DNA of 6,065 nt from Candidatus Margulisiibacteriota bacterium (GTDB lineage Bacteria; Margulisbacteria; WOR-1; JAUWWO01): NCBI GenBank assembly GCA_030616825.1, contig JAUWWO010000034.1, positions 1-6,065 of the forward strand. Direction: 5' to 3'. Both the position numbers and the translations under genes were made by a program. The notes beneath the pieces were generated by a model. The model was not told the origin of the DNA, searched no databases, and saw only the letters and a program-made list of their open reading frames with translations. Shown piece after piece: positions 1-5,827 of the stretch (position 1 is its first letter; every line of letters starts with the position of its first letter).

Positions 1-1
1 A

Positions 2-64
2 TGGCCTACAGTCATGAAGAGGACAGTTGAGTTTTTTGATGAATATTTGAAAGAAAAACTATAA
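2..64 (+). CDS. C-terminal fragment, possibly an S9-type alpha/beta-hydrolase peptidase (5' end outside window)
   Basis: An open frame enters from the left edge and ends at TAA 62-64, giving 20 residues with the pattern W-P-x-V-M-x-R-x-V-x-F-F-x-x-Y-L-K. An amphipathic helix ending in FFDEYLK resembles the extreme C-terminus of prolyl-oligopeptidase-like (S9) alpha/beta hydrolases, where this helix packs beside the catalytic domain. That resemblance is inference from a very short stretch, and no catalytic residue is visible. The ATG at position 1 is in another frame and stops at once (TGA 28-30). The next gene, coaX, begins 62 nt downstream on the same strand. That the fragment is coding is reasonably likely; the family name is weak. 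Confidence 0.45.
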   Translation, partial: WPTVMKRTVEFFDEYLKEKL

Positions 65-112
65 TAGCGTTCACGGGCCTTTAATCGCCTTCTTCTCTGG
101 CTCTTTCTATGT

Positions 113-118
113 TATAAT
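113..118 (+). promoter_or_regulatory. Candidate -10 element directly before coaX (possible leaderless start)
   Basis: A perfect TATAAT occupies 113-118, ending 8 nt before the coaX ATG at 127. With usual sigma-70 spacing, transcription would begin near 125, so the message would have almost no 5' leader. This fits the absence of any purine-rich Shine-Dalgarno sequence before this ATG. At 17-nt spacing the -35 position reads TTCTTC, a poor match to TTGACA, so the promoter call rests on the -10 box and its position alone. Confidence 0.35.
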
Positions 119-126
119 CCCTCAAA

Positions 127-873
127 ATGTTACTTACCATTGATGTCGGCAATACCAATATAGTATTTGGTGTTTTTTCAAGGAAAAAGCTGGTTAAAGT
201 TTGGAGAGAGAAAACTGATTTAAAGACCAATCCGCGTCGGTATTTTCGCAGGCTTGGAGTTAACGTCAAAAAGAATATAAACGGCGTAATTGTATCCAGC
301 GTCGTGCCAAAAATCGATTCCAAATTGAGGCGAGCCATTAAAAGGGCGTTTGGCGTTAGACCGGTTTTTGTTTCCCATAAAAACATTGGACTTAAAATCG
401 GACTGAAGAGAAAATCAGAGGTTGGGGCTGACCGGCTTGTAACCGCTTTAGCAGTAGCCAGATTATACGGCGGGCCGGCGATCATCGTTGACTTTGGCAC
501 TGCGACGACATTTTGCGGAATAAACAAAGCAGGGGAGTATCTTGGTGGAGCGATTGCTCCTGGAGTAACACTCTCAGCACAGGCACTTCATACTGGAACT
601 GCAAAATTACCCCAAATTGATGTAAAATATACAGGGAAGGTCATAGGTAAGAATACAATCGAAGCAATGCGTTCAGGCATGTACTACGGATATGTTGCAA
701 TGGTTGAGGGTATGGTTTCGAGGTTTAAAAAGAAGATTGGGAGACGTGCCAAGGTCATCGCAACAGGCGGGTTTTCAAAGTTGATTCGTAGAAAGACTAA
801 AGTTATAGATGTTGTGAATCAGAACCTGACGCTTGAAGGTTTAAGGTTAATCTGGGAGGACTTACATGGCTGA
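127..873 (+). CDS. coaX: Type III pantothenate kinase
   Basis: CoaX phosphorylates pantothenate with ATP in the cytoplasm, the first committed step of coenzyme A synthesis. The type III enzyme belongs to the ASKHA (acetate and sugar kinase/Hsc70/actin) fold and is not feedback-inhibited by CoA in studied members. The 248-residue protein has the family architecture: N-terminal phosphate loop DVGNTN (residues 6-11), VGADR (99-103) carrying the conserved Asp, a second nucleotide-binding segment DFGTATTF from residue 122, GGAIAPG shortly after, and the C-terminal VIATGG plus NLTLEGL. Length is normal. ATG 127 is the only sensible start, because TAA at 115-117 closes the frame upstream and the family N-terminus begins here. 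No Shine-Dalgarno sequence precedes it; a TATAAT box lies 8 nt upstream. Its last 8 nt overlap lysS, so the two genes are probably co-transcribed and translationally coupled. Confidence 0.96.
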   Translation: MLLTIDVGNTNIVFGVFSRKKLVKVWREKTDLKTNPRRYFRRLGVNVKKNINGVIVSSVVPKIDSKLRRAIKRAFGVRPVFVSHKNIGLKIGLKRKSEVGADRLVTALAVARLYGGPAIIVDFGTATTFCGINKAGEYLGGAIAPGVTLSAQALHTGTAKLPQIDVKYTGKVIGKNTIEAMRSGMYYGYVAMVEGMVSRFKKKIGRRAKVIATGGFSKLIRRKTKVIDVVNQNLTLEGLRLIWEDLHG

Positions 874-2380
874 AGAATTAAGCGATCTGTTAAAAGTAAG
901 AAGAGCAAAGCTGGATGAGCTGAAATCAAAAGGCATTAATCCATATCCGTATAGTTATGATCAGAAGCACTTTGCAGCTTCAATGCTTGATAAGTATAAG
1001 GACATAAAGGAAGGGGAGGAGTCGAAAGAAGAAGTCAGTTTGGCCGGCCGAATAATGACGAAGCGAGGTCATGGCAAGGCCGCATTTGCTCATATCCAGG
1101 ATGCTTCCGGCAGAATCCAGATTTATGCCAAGATCGACATCCTTGGCAAGGACGGCTTTGAGGCCTTTGAGAAGCTGGATATAGGCGACATCATCGGTGT
1201 CAAGGGCAGGGTCTTCAGGACTAAAAAAGGAGAGATAACGGTTAAGATTTGGAAGTTTGGACTACTTTCCAAGTCCCTTCACCCTCTTCCAGAAAAATGG
1301 CACGGGCTCCAGGATAAAGAACTCAGATACAGGGAGCGATACGTTGATCTGATGGTTAACCCGGATGTTGGGGAGGTCTTCAAAAAGAGATGCAGGATAA
1401 TCAGTCTGATTAGAAGGCATCTTGATGAAGACGGATTTTTGGAGGTTGAGACTCCTGTTCTTCATACAATGCCCGGAGGCGCAACTGCAAGACCATTTGA
1501 GACTTATCATAATGCCCTGGACATGGATCTTTATTTGAGGATCGCTCTTGAACTGCATCTTAAGCGGCTCATCGTCGGTGGTTTAGAGAGAGTTTATGAG
1601 ATCGGCAGAGTCTTCAGAAACGAAGGGATGTCCTATAAGCATAATCCTGAATATACTATGCTTGAGCTTTATAAAGCTTACGCTGATTATGAGGATATAA
1701 TGAGGCTTACTGAGCAATTGATAATAAAAGTAATTAAGGAAGTTAACGGCTCATTGAAGGTCGAATTTAAGGGAGAGGTTATTGATTTTACGCCTCCGTG
1801 GAAGAGAATGACTCTTACTCAGGCGCTCAAGGAGCATGGCGCTGTGGACATTGGGGTGGGGGAGAAGAAACTCCGTGATATTGCAAAGAAGAAGGGAATC
1901 GAAGGAGCAGAAGAGATTGGCTTTGGTAAAGTCATAAATCTCCTGTACGATAAATTTGTTGAGCCTAATCTTATCCAGCCGATTTTCATAACCGATCATC
2001 CGGTTGAGACAACTCCTTTAGCCAAGAGAAAGAGGGACAATCCTTCTTTAGTTGAGCGGGTTGAAGTTATCGTTGGAGGCATTGAGATTGCAAATGCGTT
2101 CTCAGAGCTTAATGATCCGATGGACCAGAGAAGCAGGTTTGCCGAGCAGCAAAAGCTTCGGGAGTCCGGGGATCAGGAAGCGGAATCAATGGATGAGGAT
2201 TTTCTGCGAGCGCTTGAGTACGGCATGCCGCCAACTGGAGGGCTTGGAATTGGTATTGATAGATTAGTCATGCTTTTAACTAATTCGCAGTCGATAAGAG
2301 ATGTTATCTTCTTCCCGCATATGAGACCAGAGCAGGGAAGAGCGAAGGTAGAACCCGAGGAGATGGAAATATTGGAATAA
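866..2380 (+). CDS. lysS: Lysyl-tRNA synthetase, class II
   Basis: LysS charges tRNA-Lys with lysine using ATP in the cytoplasm. The 504-residue protein is full length. After a short N-terminal helix (from residue 1) comes an OB-fold anticodon-binding domain containing [23 protein letters not shown] and a C-terminal class II catalytic domain. Motif 1 is the [17 protein letters not shown] region. Motif 2 includes [17 protein letters not shown] (from residue 251), with the ATP-binding Arg and the lysine-pocket segment. Motif 3 is [14 protein letters not shown] (from residue 458), followed by the usual [14 protein letters not shown] 866 is supported by GGAGGA at 855-860, which lies inside the end of coaX; the start overlaps coaX by 8 nt. 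The stop codon TAA 2378-2380 is immediately followed by repeat copy A, whose outer stem can include the last A of the stop. No frameshift or missing motif is seen. Confidence 0.98.
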   Translation: MAEELSDLLKVRRAKLDELKSKGINPYPYSYDQKHFAASMLDKYKDIKEGEESKEEVSLAGRIMTKRGHGKAAFAHIQDASGRIQIYAKIDILGKDGFEAFEKLDIGDIIGVKGRVFRTKKGEITVKIWKFGLLSKSLHPLPEKWHGLQDKELRYRERYVDLMVNPDVGEVFKKRCRIISLIRRHLDEDGFLEVETPVLHTMPGGATARPFETYHNALDMDLYLRIALELHLKRLIVGGLERVYEIGRVFRNEGMSYKHNPEYTMLELYKAYADYEDIMRLTEQLIIKVIKEVNGSLKVEFKGEVIDFTPPWKRMTLTQALKEHGAVDIGVGEKKLRDIAKKKGIEGAEEIGFGKVINLLYDKFVEPNLIQPIFITDHPVETTPLAKRKRDNPSLVERVEVIVGGIEIANAFSELNDPMDQRSRFAEQQKLRESGDQEAESMDEDFLRALEYGMPPTGGLGIGIDRLVMLLTNSQSIRDVIFFPHMRPEQGRAKVEPEEMEILE

Positions 2381-2438
2381 CCCCCTCTTTTATCTCCCCC
2401 TTGCTAAGGGGGAGATGTCCCGAAGGGACAAAGGGGGT
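2380..2438 (+). repeat. Palindromic repeat copy A (outer stem plus two hairpins)
   Basis: The outer arms ACCCCCT (2380-2386) and AGGGGGT (2432-2438) can pair over 7 bp. Inside are hairpin 1, ATCTCCCCCTT (2392-2402) with AAGGGGGAGAT (2406-2416), an 11-bp stem around loop GCT, and hairpin 2, GTCCC (2417-2421) with GGGAC (2425-2429), a 5-bp stem around GAA. The predicted fold is a three-way junction. It starts at the last base of the lysS stop codon and ends 16 nt before metV. Two related copies occur at 5091-5148 and 5738-5821. There is no T-run after the stem, so it is not a standard intrinsic terminator; it could still attenuate transcription or stabilise the lysS mRNA end. The loop of hairpin 1 (GCT) is inverted relative to the AGC of the other copies. 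Confidence 0.9.
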
Positions 2439-2454
2439 ATTAGAGATTTAAACA

Positions 2455-3099
2455 ATGATAATAACTGAACAAAAAAAGCTCGAACAAATACTGGATTACC
2501 TAAAAGATGCCAAATCCGTGTACATCGTTGGCTGTGGTCGTTGCGCGACTTCGTGTGAGACCGGTGGGGAGAGAGAAGTCAAGGAGATGGCGAAAAGGTT
2601 AAAGGGTAAAGGGAAACGGGTAACAGGATACGTAGTTGTTGAGGCGCCGTGTGATGACAGGTTAGTAAGTAGAGAGTTGAAAGTAGAAAGTGGAAAGTTG
2701 AAAACTGCAGATGCACTTCTAGTTATGTCCTGTGGGGCAGGTGTCCAGACCATTGCGGATCTGATTGATAAACCCGCGTTTCCTGGACTTGAGTCGCTCT
2801 TTTTAGGTCGAACCAAACGTCTTGGGAAATTCTATGAAATGTGCACAATGTGTGGTGAATGTATCATAGATGAAACAGGAGGAATATGCCCGGTTGCCCG
2901 GTGTTCTAAACACCTTTTGAACGGTCCCTGCGGCGGATCGCATGAAGGAAAATGTGAAGTTGACCAAAAGTATGACTGTGCCTGGTATCTGATTTTTGAA
3001 AGGTTGAAAGCCCAAGGAAAGATAGAAAAACTTAAGAAGTTTATGAAGTCAAAGGATTATTCGAAGGTGATCCGACCAAGAAAAATAGAGTATAGGTAA
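2455..3099 (+). CDS. metV: MetV-type cysteine-rich subunit of methylenetetrahydrofolate reductase
   Basis: This protein matches the family of MTHFR C-terminal, metal-binding proteins (MetV), which pair with MetF in anaerobes and are thought to pass electrons to the MetF flavin for reducing methylene-THF to methyl-THF. It is cytoplasmic and has 214 residues. Thirteen cysteines are visible: C27, C30 and C34 in GCGRCATSC; C66; C93 in MSCGAGVQ; C130, C133 and C136 in CTMCGEC; C145 and C150; C159 in LLNGPCGG; C167; and C175. The GG-x-CP-x3-C-x-KxLLNGPCGG block is diagnostic of the family. The start MIITEQKKLEQIL agrees with the family N-terminus, although only a weak purine stretch (AGAG, 2442-2445) precedes it. 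A run of GTNGAAA heptamers (2669-2703) lies in the coding region for residues 72-83. Its partner metF follows after an intervening repeat-protein gene, which begins 13 nt downstream. The gene symbol follows acetogen usage. Confidence 0.92.
   Translation: MIITEQKKLEQILDYLKDAKSVYIVGCGRCATSCETGGEREVKEMAKRLKGKGKRVTGYVVVEAPCDDRLVSRELKVESGKLKTADALLVMSCGAGVQTIADLIDKPAFPGLESLFLGRTKRLGKFYEMCTMCGECIIDETGGICPVARCSKHLLNGPCGGSHEGKCEVDQKYDCAWYLIFERLKAQGKIEKLKKFMKSKDYSKVIRPRKIEYR
2669..2703 (+). repeat. Heptamer tandem array (GTNGAAA)x5 inside metV
   Basis: Four perfect heptamers of the form GTNGAAA run head to tail at 2676-2703 (third base T, A, G, T), preceded by one imperfect unit GTAGAGA at 2669-2675. 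The array encodes part of S-R-E-L-K-V-E-S-G-K-L-K, a charged stretch just before the conserved ADALLVMSCGAG block. Seven is not a multiple of three, so gain or loss of one unit would shift the frame. Confidence 0.85.
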
Positions 3100-3112
3100 A
3101 AGGGAAAAAGCA

Positions 3113-4219
3113 ATGAAAAAGACAATCTTAGTTTTAATTTTATTATTAGTCTCTTCGGTTGCGTTTGCAGAAGTAACCTTTGAGGATGTTGAAACGTATC
3201 CTTCCGGGGGAATAAAAAAGCAGGTTTTCTATGAGGATGGGGTAGAAATTGCAACAAAGATGTTTGATGAGGACGGGAACCTCATAAAACAGACTGGTGA
3301 GATCCCGGATGGAGTAATTAAGAGTTACTATGAGAGTGGATCTTTAAATACTGAATACAACTTTAAAAGTGGTAAAGAGGAAGGTGCCGCCAAAGTATAT
3401 TATGAGAGCGGAGCCTTATTGTATGAAGATAATTATAAAGACGGCAAACTGGAAGGATTATGCAAGGAATACGACGAGAACGGCGTGTTAATGTATGAAG
3501 ATAATTATAAAGACGGCAAACTGGAAGGAATGAGCAAGGAATACTACGAGAGCGGGGCGCTATATGGGGAATATCTTTATAAAGACGACAAACTGGAAGG
3601 AATGAGCAAGGAATACTACGAGAGTGGAGCGCTCTATGGGGAATATTTTTATAAAGACGGCAAACGGGAACGAATGAGCAAAGGATACTACGAGAACGGG
3701 ACGCTAAGTGGGGAATATATTCACAAAGACGGCAAGCTGGAAGGATTAAGCAAGAGATACTATGAGAGCGGGGCATTAAAGGGTGAAGTTAACTTCAAAG
3801 ACGATAAATTAGAAGGAATAAGCAAGAAATATTACGAGAGCGGGTCACTGGAAGCTGAAGGGAACTTTAAAGGGGATAAACTGGAAGGGATAAGAAAGGT
3901 ATACTACGAGAGCGGAGTTTTAATGTCTGAAACAAATTACAAAAACGGGTCAGAAGAAGGAATAAGCAAGACATACTATGAAAACGGAGTGTTAGAAACT
4001 GAAGGGAATTACAAAGAGGGTAAATTGGAAGGTATAGCTAAAGGGTATTATGAGAGCGGAAAGCTTTTGGTTGAATCGGACTACAAGGATGGCAAATTGG
4101 AAGGCATAGTTAAGGGATATTACGAGAGCGGGAAGCTTTTGGCTGAATCGGACTACAAAGACGGTAAATTGATTGGCAAGAAAACTTATGATGAATCAGG
4201 CAAGCTGATTTCTGAATAA
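3113..4219 (+). CDS. Secreted MORN-2/YwqK-type repeat protein with twelve 24-residue repeats
   Basis: The protein has 368 residues. The N-terminus is a clear Sec signal peptide: MKK, a hydrophobic core of I/L/V residues, and a probable signal peptidase I site after A-F-A at residue 19. Mature residues 20-71 look like degenerate repeats (YPSGGIKKQ, FYEDGVEI, MFDEDGNLI). From residue 72 come eleven exact 24-residue units and a twelfth of 23, then a partial unit YDESGKLISE. The unit pattern is YYESGxLxxExxYKDGKLEGxxKx, typical of the MORN-repeat variant (MORN_2), which database pipelines often label a 'YwqK family antitoxin'. That label implies no proven toxin pairing, and no toxin gene is visible here. 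The likely location is periplasm or outside the cell; substrate and function are unknown. AGGG at 3101-3104 gives a good ribosome site for ATG 3113. It lies 13 nt after metV and 10 nt before metF, inside a tight operon-like cluster of otherwise cytoplasmic folate genes. No lipobox cysteine or anchor is seen. Confidence 0.93.
   Translation: MKKTILVLILLLVSSVAFAEVTFEDVETYPSGGIKKQVFYEDGVEIATKMFDEDGNLIKQTGEIPDGVIKSYYESGSLNTEYNFKSGKEEGAAKVYYESGALLYEDNYKDGKLEGLCKEYDENGVLMYEDNYKDGKLEGMSKEYYESGALYGEYLYKDDKLEGMSKEYYESGALYGEYFYKDGKRERMSKGYYENGTLSGEYIHKDGKLEGLSKRYYESGALKGEVNFKDDKLEGISKKYYESGSLEAEGNFKGDKLEGIRKVYYESGVLMSETNYKNGSEEGISKTYYENGVLETEGNYKEGKLEGIAKGYYESGKLLVESDYKDGKLEGIVKGYYESGKLLAESDYKDGKLIGKKTYDESGKLISE
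3326..4186 (+). repeat. 72-bp tandem repeat array, 12 units, coding
   Basis: Eleven units of exactly 72 bp (3326-4117) and one of 69 bp (4118-4186) encode the repeat domain of the secreted protein. Some neighbouring units are almost identical in DNA: 38 nt at 3420-3457 recur without change 72 bp later at 3492-3529, and a 36-nt identity crosses the boundaries of units 3/4 and 4/5. Units 11 and 12 differ at 6 of their first 54 bases, all transitions. Other units have diverged in DNA while keeping the protein pattern. Confidence 0.92.
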
Positions 4220-4229
4220 TAATTAATAT

Positions 4230-5102
4230 ATGCCATTAAAAGAAGCAATTAAATCGAATAAGTTTATTATTACCGCCGAGATAGCGCCTCCGAAAGGGGT
4301 TGATATAGAGGAGCTTCTGGAACGTGCGGAGATTTTGCGTGGAGTCGTCGATGCTATAAACGTGACTGATAATCAAAGAGCCATTATGAGGCTTTCCTCA
4401 ATTTCTTTCTGTGCAAAACTTGCTGAGAAGGGTTTTGACCCGATACTTCAGATGACCTGCAGGGATAAGAACGCACTGGCACTGCAATCGGATATCCTTG
4501 GTGCATATGTGCTGGGGATTAGAAATATACTGGCTCTTTCAGGAGATTATCCCAACAAGGGGGATCAACCAGGCGTGAAGCCCGTATTCGATCTCGATTC
4601 GGTCCAACTTGTTAACTTGATTAGCAGGCTTGAAAGCGGGAAAGACCTGGCAGGGAACAGTTTACATGGGAAGCCATCTTTTACCGTTGGCGCAGTAGTT
4701 AATCCTGGCGCAGATCCAATTGAGCCGCAGATAATAAAGCTCCATAAAAAAATCGAAGCTGGCGCAGAGTTCATCCAGACACAGGTGGTTTATGACGTAG
4801 AAGGATTCAAGAAATTCCTTAAGCAGGCAAAGATCCCTCCAAAGGTCAAAGTTATTGCCGGGATATTCCCTTTAAGGTCCTATAAAATAGCTACATTTGT
4901 AAATGAAGAGATTCCAGGAGTTTCTGTTCCCAAAAAGATGCTGGACAGAATAAAAGGGGCAAAGGATGCGGTGGAGGAGGGGATTAAGATTTCGGTTGAG
5001 ATAATTGAAGAGCTAAAGCCGATCTGTGGTGGAATACACCTTATGACCTTGAATCGCCTGGAAGAAGTGCCGGAGATTTTGAAGAGGGCAACCACCTCTT
5101 AA
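4230..5102 (+). CDS. metF: Methylenetetrahydrofolate reductase, MetF catalytic subunit
   Basis: MetF is a flavin-containing TIM barrel that reduces 5,10-methylene-THF to 5-methyl-THF, feeding methionine synthesis or the methyl branch of the Wood-Ljungdahl pathway. The 290-residue length is normal. Family signatures are visible in order: ITAEIAPPKG with the catalytic Glu at residue 17, NVTDNQRA near 44-51, LALSGDYP with the conserved Asp at 106, FIQTQVVYD with the conserved Gln at 185, AGIFPLRS (210-217), and the C-terminal GGIHLMTLNR (267-276). Together with metV upstream it suggests a two-subunit MetVF enzyme. No HdrA/MvhD or RnfC-like electron-transfer gene is in the window, so the electron donor cannot be told. 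The ATG follows the preceding stop by 10 A/T-only bases with no Shine-Dalgarno sequence. The final residues T-T-S and the stop TAA (5100-5102) lie inside repeat copy B. Confidence 0.96.
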   Translation: MPLKEAIKSNKFIITAEIAPPKGVDIEELLERAEILRGVVDAINVTDNQRAIMRLSSISFCAKLAEKGFDPILQMTCRDKNALALQSDILGAYVLGIRNILALSGDYPNKGDQPGVKPVFDLDSVQLVNLISRLESGKDLAGNSLHGKPSFTVGAVVNPGADPIEPQIIKLHKKIEAGAEFIQTQVVYDVEGFKKFLKQAKIPPKVKVIAGIFPLRSYKIATFVNEEIPGVSVPKKMLDRIKGAKDAVEEGIKISVEIIEELKPICGGIHLMTLNRLEEVPEILKRATTS

Positions 5103-5148
5103 TCTCCCCCTTAGCAAGGGGGAGATGTCCCGAAGGGACAAAGGGGGT
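5091..5148 (+). repeat. Palindromic repeat copy B, overlapping the end of metF
   Basis: This has the same architecture as copy A. The outer arms ACCACCT (5091-5097) and AGGGGGT (5142-5148) pair with one A-G mismatch. Hairpin 1 is ATCTCCCCCTT (5102-5112) with AAGGGGGAGAT (5116-5126) around loop AGC, and hairpin 2 is GTCCC-GAA-GGGAC at 5127-5139. The 5' arm is coding: it supplies the last metF codons, and the stop codon falls between the arm and hairpin 1. It lies in the 56-nt space between convergent metF and the unknown minus-strand gene. A T-rich tract appears only at 5163-5170, inside that gene and too far for a classical intrinsic terminator. Confidence 0.9.
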
Positions 5149-5158
5149 TACATCTTTC

Positions 5159-5662
5159 CTAGCTCTTTTTTATTGTTATTTTAGGGCCAGGAACGTTCTT
5201 GTCAAGTATTTCAGTCAGCAGATTACTTAGAGGCTGCTTTATTTTATTTGTAACATCTTCGGATGTGATACTACGCCTAAAATTTTTGTCATGGGTTATT
5301 TTATCTATCTCTGCTTGTACATCTTCAAAAATAGAATATGCTCTTTTCTCCCAAAGTGTTCCTCCAAACTTTAAAGAAGCCTTATTCAGCTTTATTGATG
5401 TCCGAGTTACGACTGTTTTTTTATCTGACAGCCTTTCTTCCCAAACTTTAAAAGACTCTTTTATTGATAGAATACTTACAAATTTCTTTTCTATACCTAT
5501 AACCGTTTTTAAAGTTCCCTTGTCTACATTTTTCCATATTCTTTTTCCAATTATCAGCGAACGTTCAAAGTTCCAAATAACGAACTTATTTGGTCGAGTC
5601 CATTCGACTCGTGGTTTCGCAATAATCTGATATTTTACTTTAGGTGTTGCGTTAACTGGCAT
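5159..5662 (-). CDS. Hypothetical protein, lysine-rich, 167 aa, no recognised family
   Basis: I do not recognise this protein. It is basic and Lys/Ile-rich, with five tryptophans (W21, W30, W43, W72, W103), a central alternating stretch (KTVVTRTSIKLNKASLKFGG) that suggests beta strands, and a probably helical C-terminal half (FEDVQAEIDK; EDVTNKIKQPLSNLLTEILD). There is no signal peptide, membrane segment, cysteine or zinc motif; the single His rules out an HUH nuclease motif. The predicted location is cytoplasmic. ATG 5662-5660 has a weak AAAAAGG (5679-5673 on the minus strand) 10 nt upstream. The coding is A+T-richer than its neighbours (for example 22 of 60 G+C at 5401-5460, against 30 of 60 at 4561-4620 in metF). 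It is convergent with metF and lies behind tldD on the same strand, bracketed by repeat copies B and C. Genuine coding is likely but not certain; an overlapping plus-strand frame was judged worse. Confidence 0.68.
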   Translation of the reverse strand: MPVNATPKVKYQIIAKPRVEWTRPNKFVIWNFERSLIIGKRIWKNVDKGTLKTVIGIEKKFVSILSIKESFKVWEERLSDKKTVVTRTSIKLNKASLKFGGTLWEKRAYSIFEDVQAEIDKITHDKNFRRSITSEDVTNKIKQPLSNLLTEILDKNVPGPKITIKKS

Positions 5663-5737
5663 TTTATATCAACCTTTTTCTCTATCTATATATCGATGCT
5701 CTCCAGGTGAAATTTCAGTTTTTTTGAGGAGAAAACA

Positions 5738-5821
5738 ACCCCCTTTTTATCTCCCCCTTAGCAAGGGGGAGACCTGCCTGCCTTTGGAGGACAGGCACGG
5801 TGTCCGAAGGACAGAGGGGGT
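5738..5821 (+). repeat. Palindromic repeat copy C with an extra internal hairpin
   Basis: Outer arms ACCCCCT (5738-5744) and AGGGGGT (5815-5821) enclose hairpin 1, TCTCCCCCTT (5750-5759) with AAGGGGGAGA (5763-5772) around AGC, and hairpin 2, TGTCC-GAA-GGACA (5801-5813). Between them is an added segment of about 28 nt (5773-5800) that copies A and B lack. It can form a third hairpin from TGCCTG (5775-5780) and CAGGCA (5792-5797). The element occupies half of the 165-nt gap between the tldD stop and the start of the unknown gene, ending 6 nt from the tldD stop. The orientation on the plus strand is the same as copies A and B. Confidence 0.88.
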
Positions 5822-5827
5822 AGAGGG

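Noticed and set aside
2380..2438. Copy A as a classical Rho-independent terminator for lysS
   Set aside because: No T-run follows the stems; the downstream bases are TATTAGAGA and coding resumes 16 nt later. The same holds for copies B and C in either direction.
3363..3776. Minus-strand repetitive frame opposite the MORN array
   Set aside because: Its periodic Cys/Arg/Ser-rich product is a by-product of the 72-bp repeat. The plus strand has a signal peptide, a ribosome site and a known repeat family.
3326..4186. Tandem array as a CRISPR-like array
   Set aside because: Units are contiguous, in frame and without unique spacers; it is a protein-coding repeat domain.
3113..4219. Toxin-antitoxin module based on the 'YwqK antitoxin' label of the family
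   Set aside because: The protein has a Sec signal peptide and no toxin-like neighbour; the label is a database convention.
5199..5630. Plus-strand open frame of 143 codons opposite the unknown gene
   Set aside because: It starts with TTG, has no ribosome site and is shorter. The minus-strand frame has an ATG, a weak ribosome site and a more natural soluble-protein composition.
5159..5662. Unknown gene as a REP-associated (RAYT/TnpA-REP) transposase that mobilises the flanking repeats
   Set aside because: It has only one histidine, so the HUH motif is absent, and no matching tyrosine context is seen.
5680..5720. Promoter for the unknown gene using TATATA near 5686-5693 and the palindrome TGAAATTTCA (5708-5717)
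   Set aside because: No -35 match occurs at acceptable spacing, and a 10-bp palindrome of this kind is easily found by chance in A+T-rich DNA.
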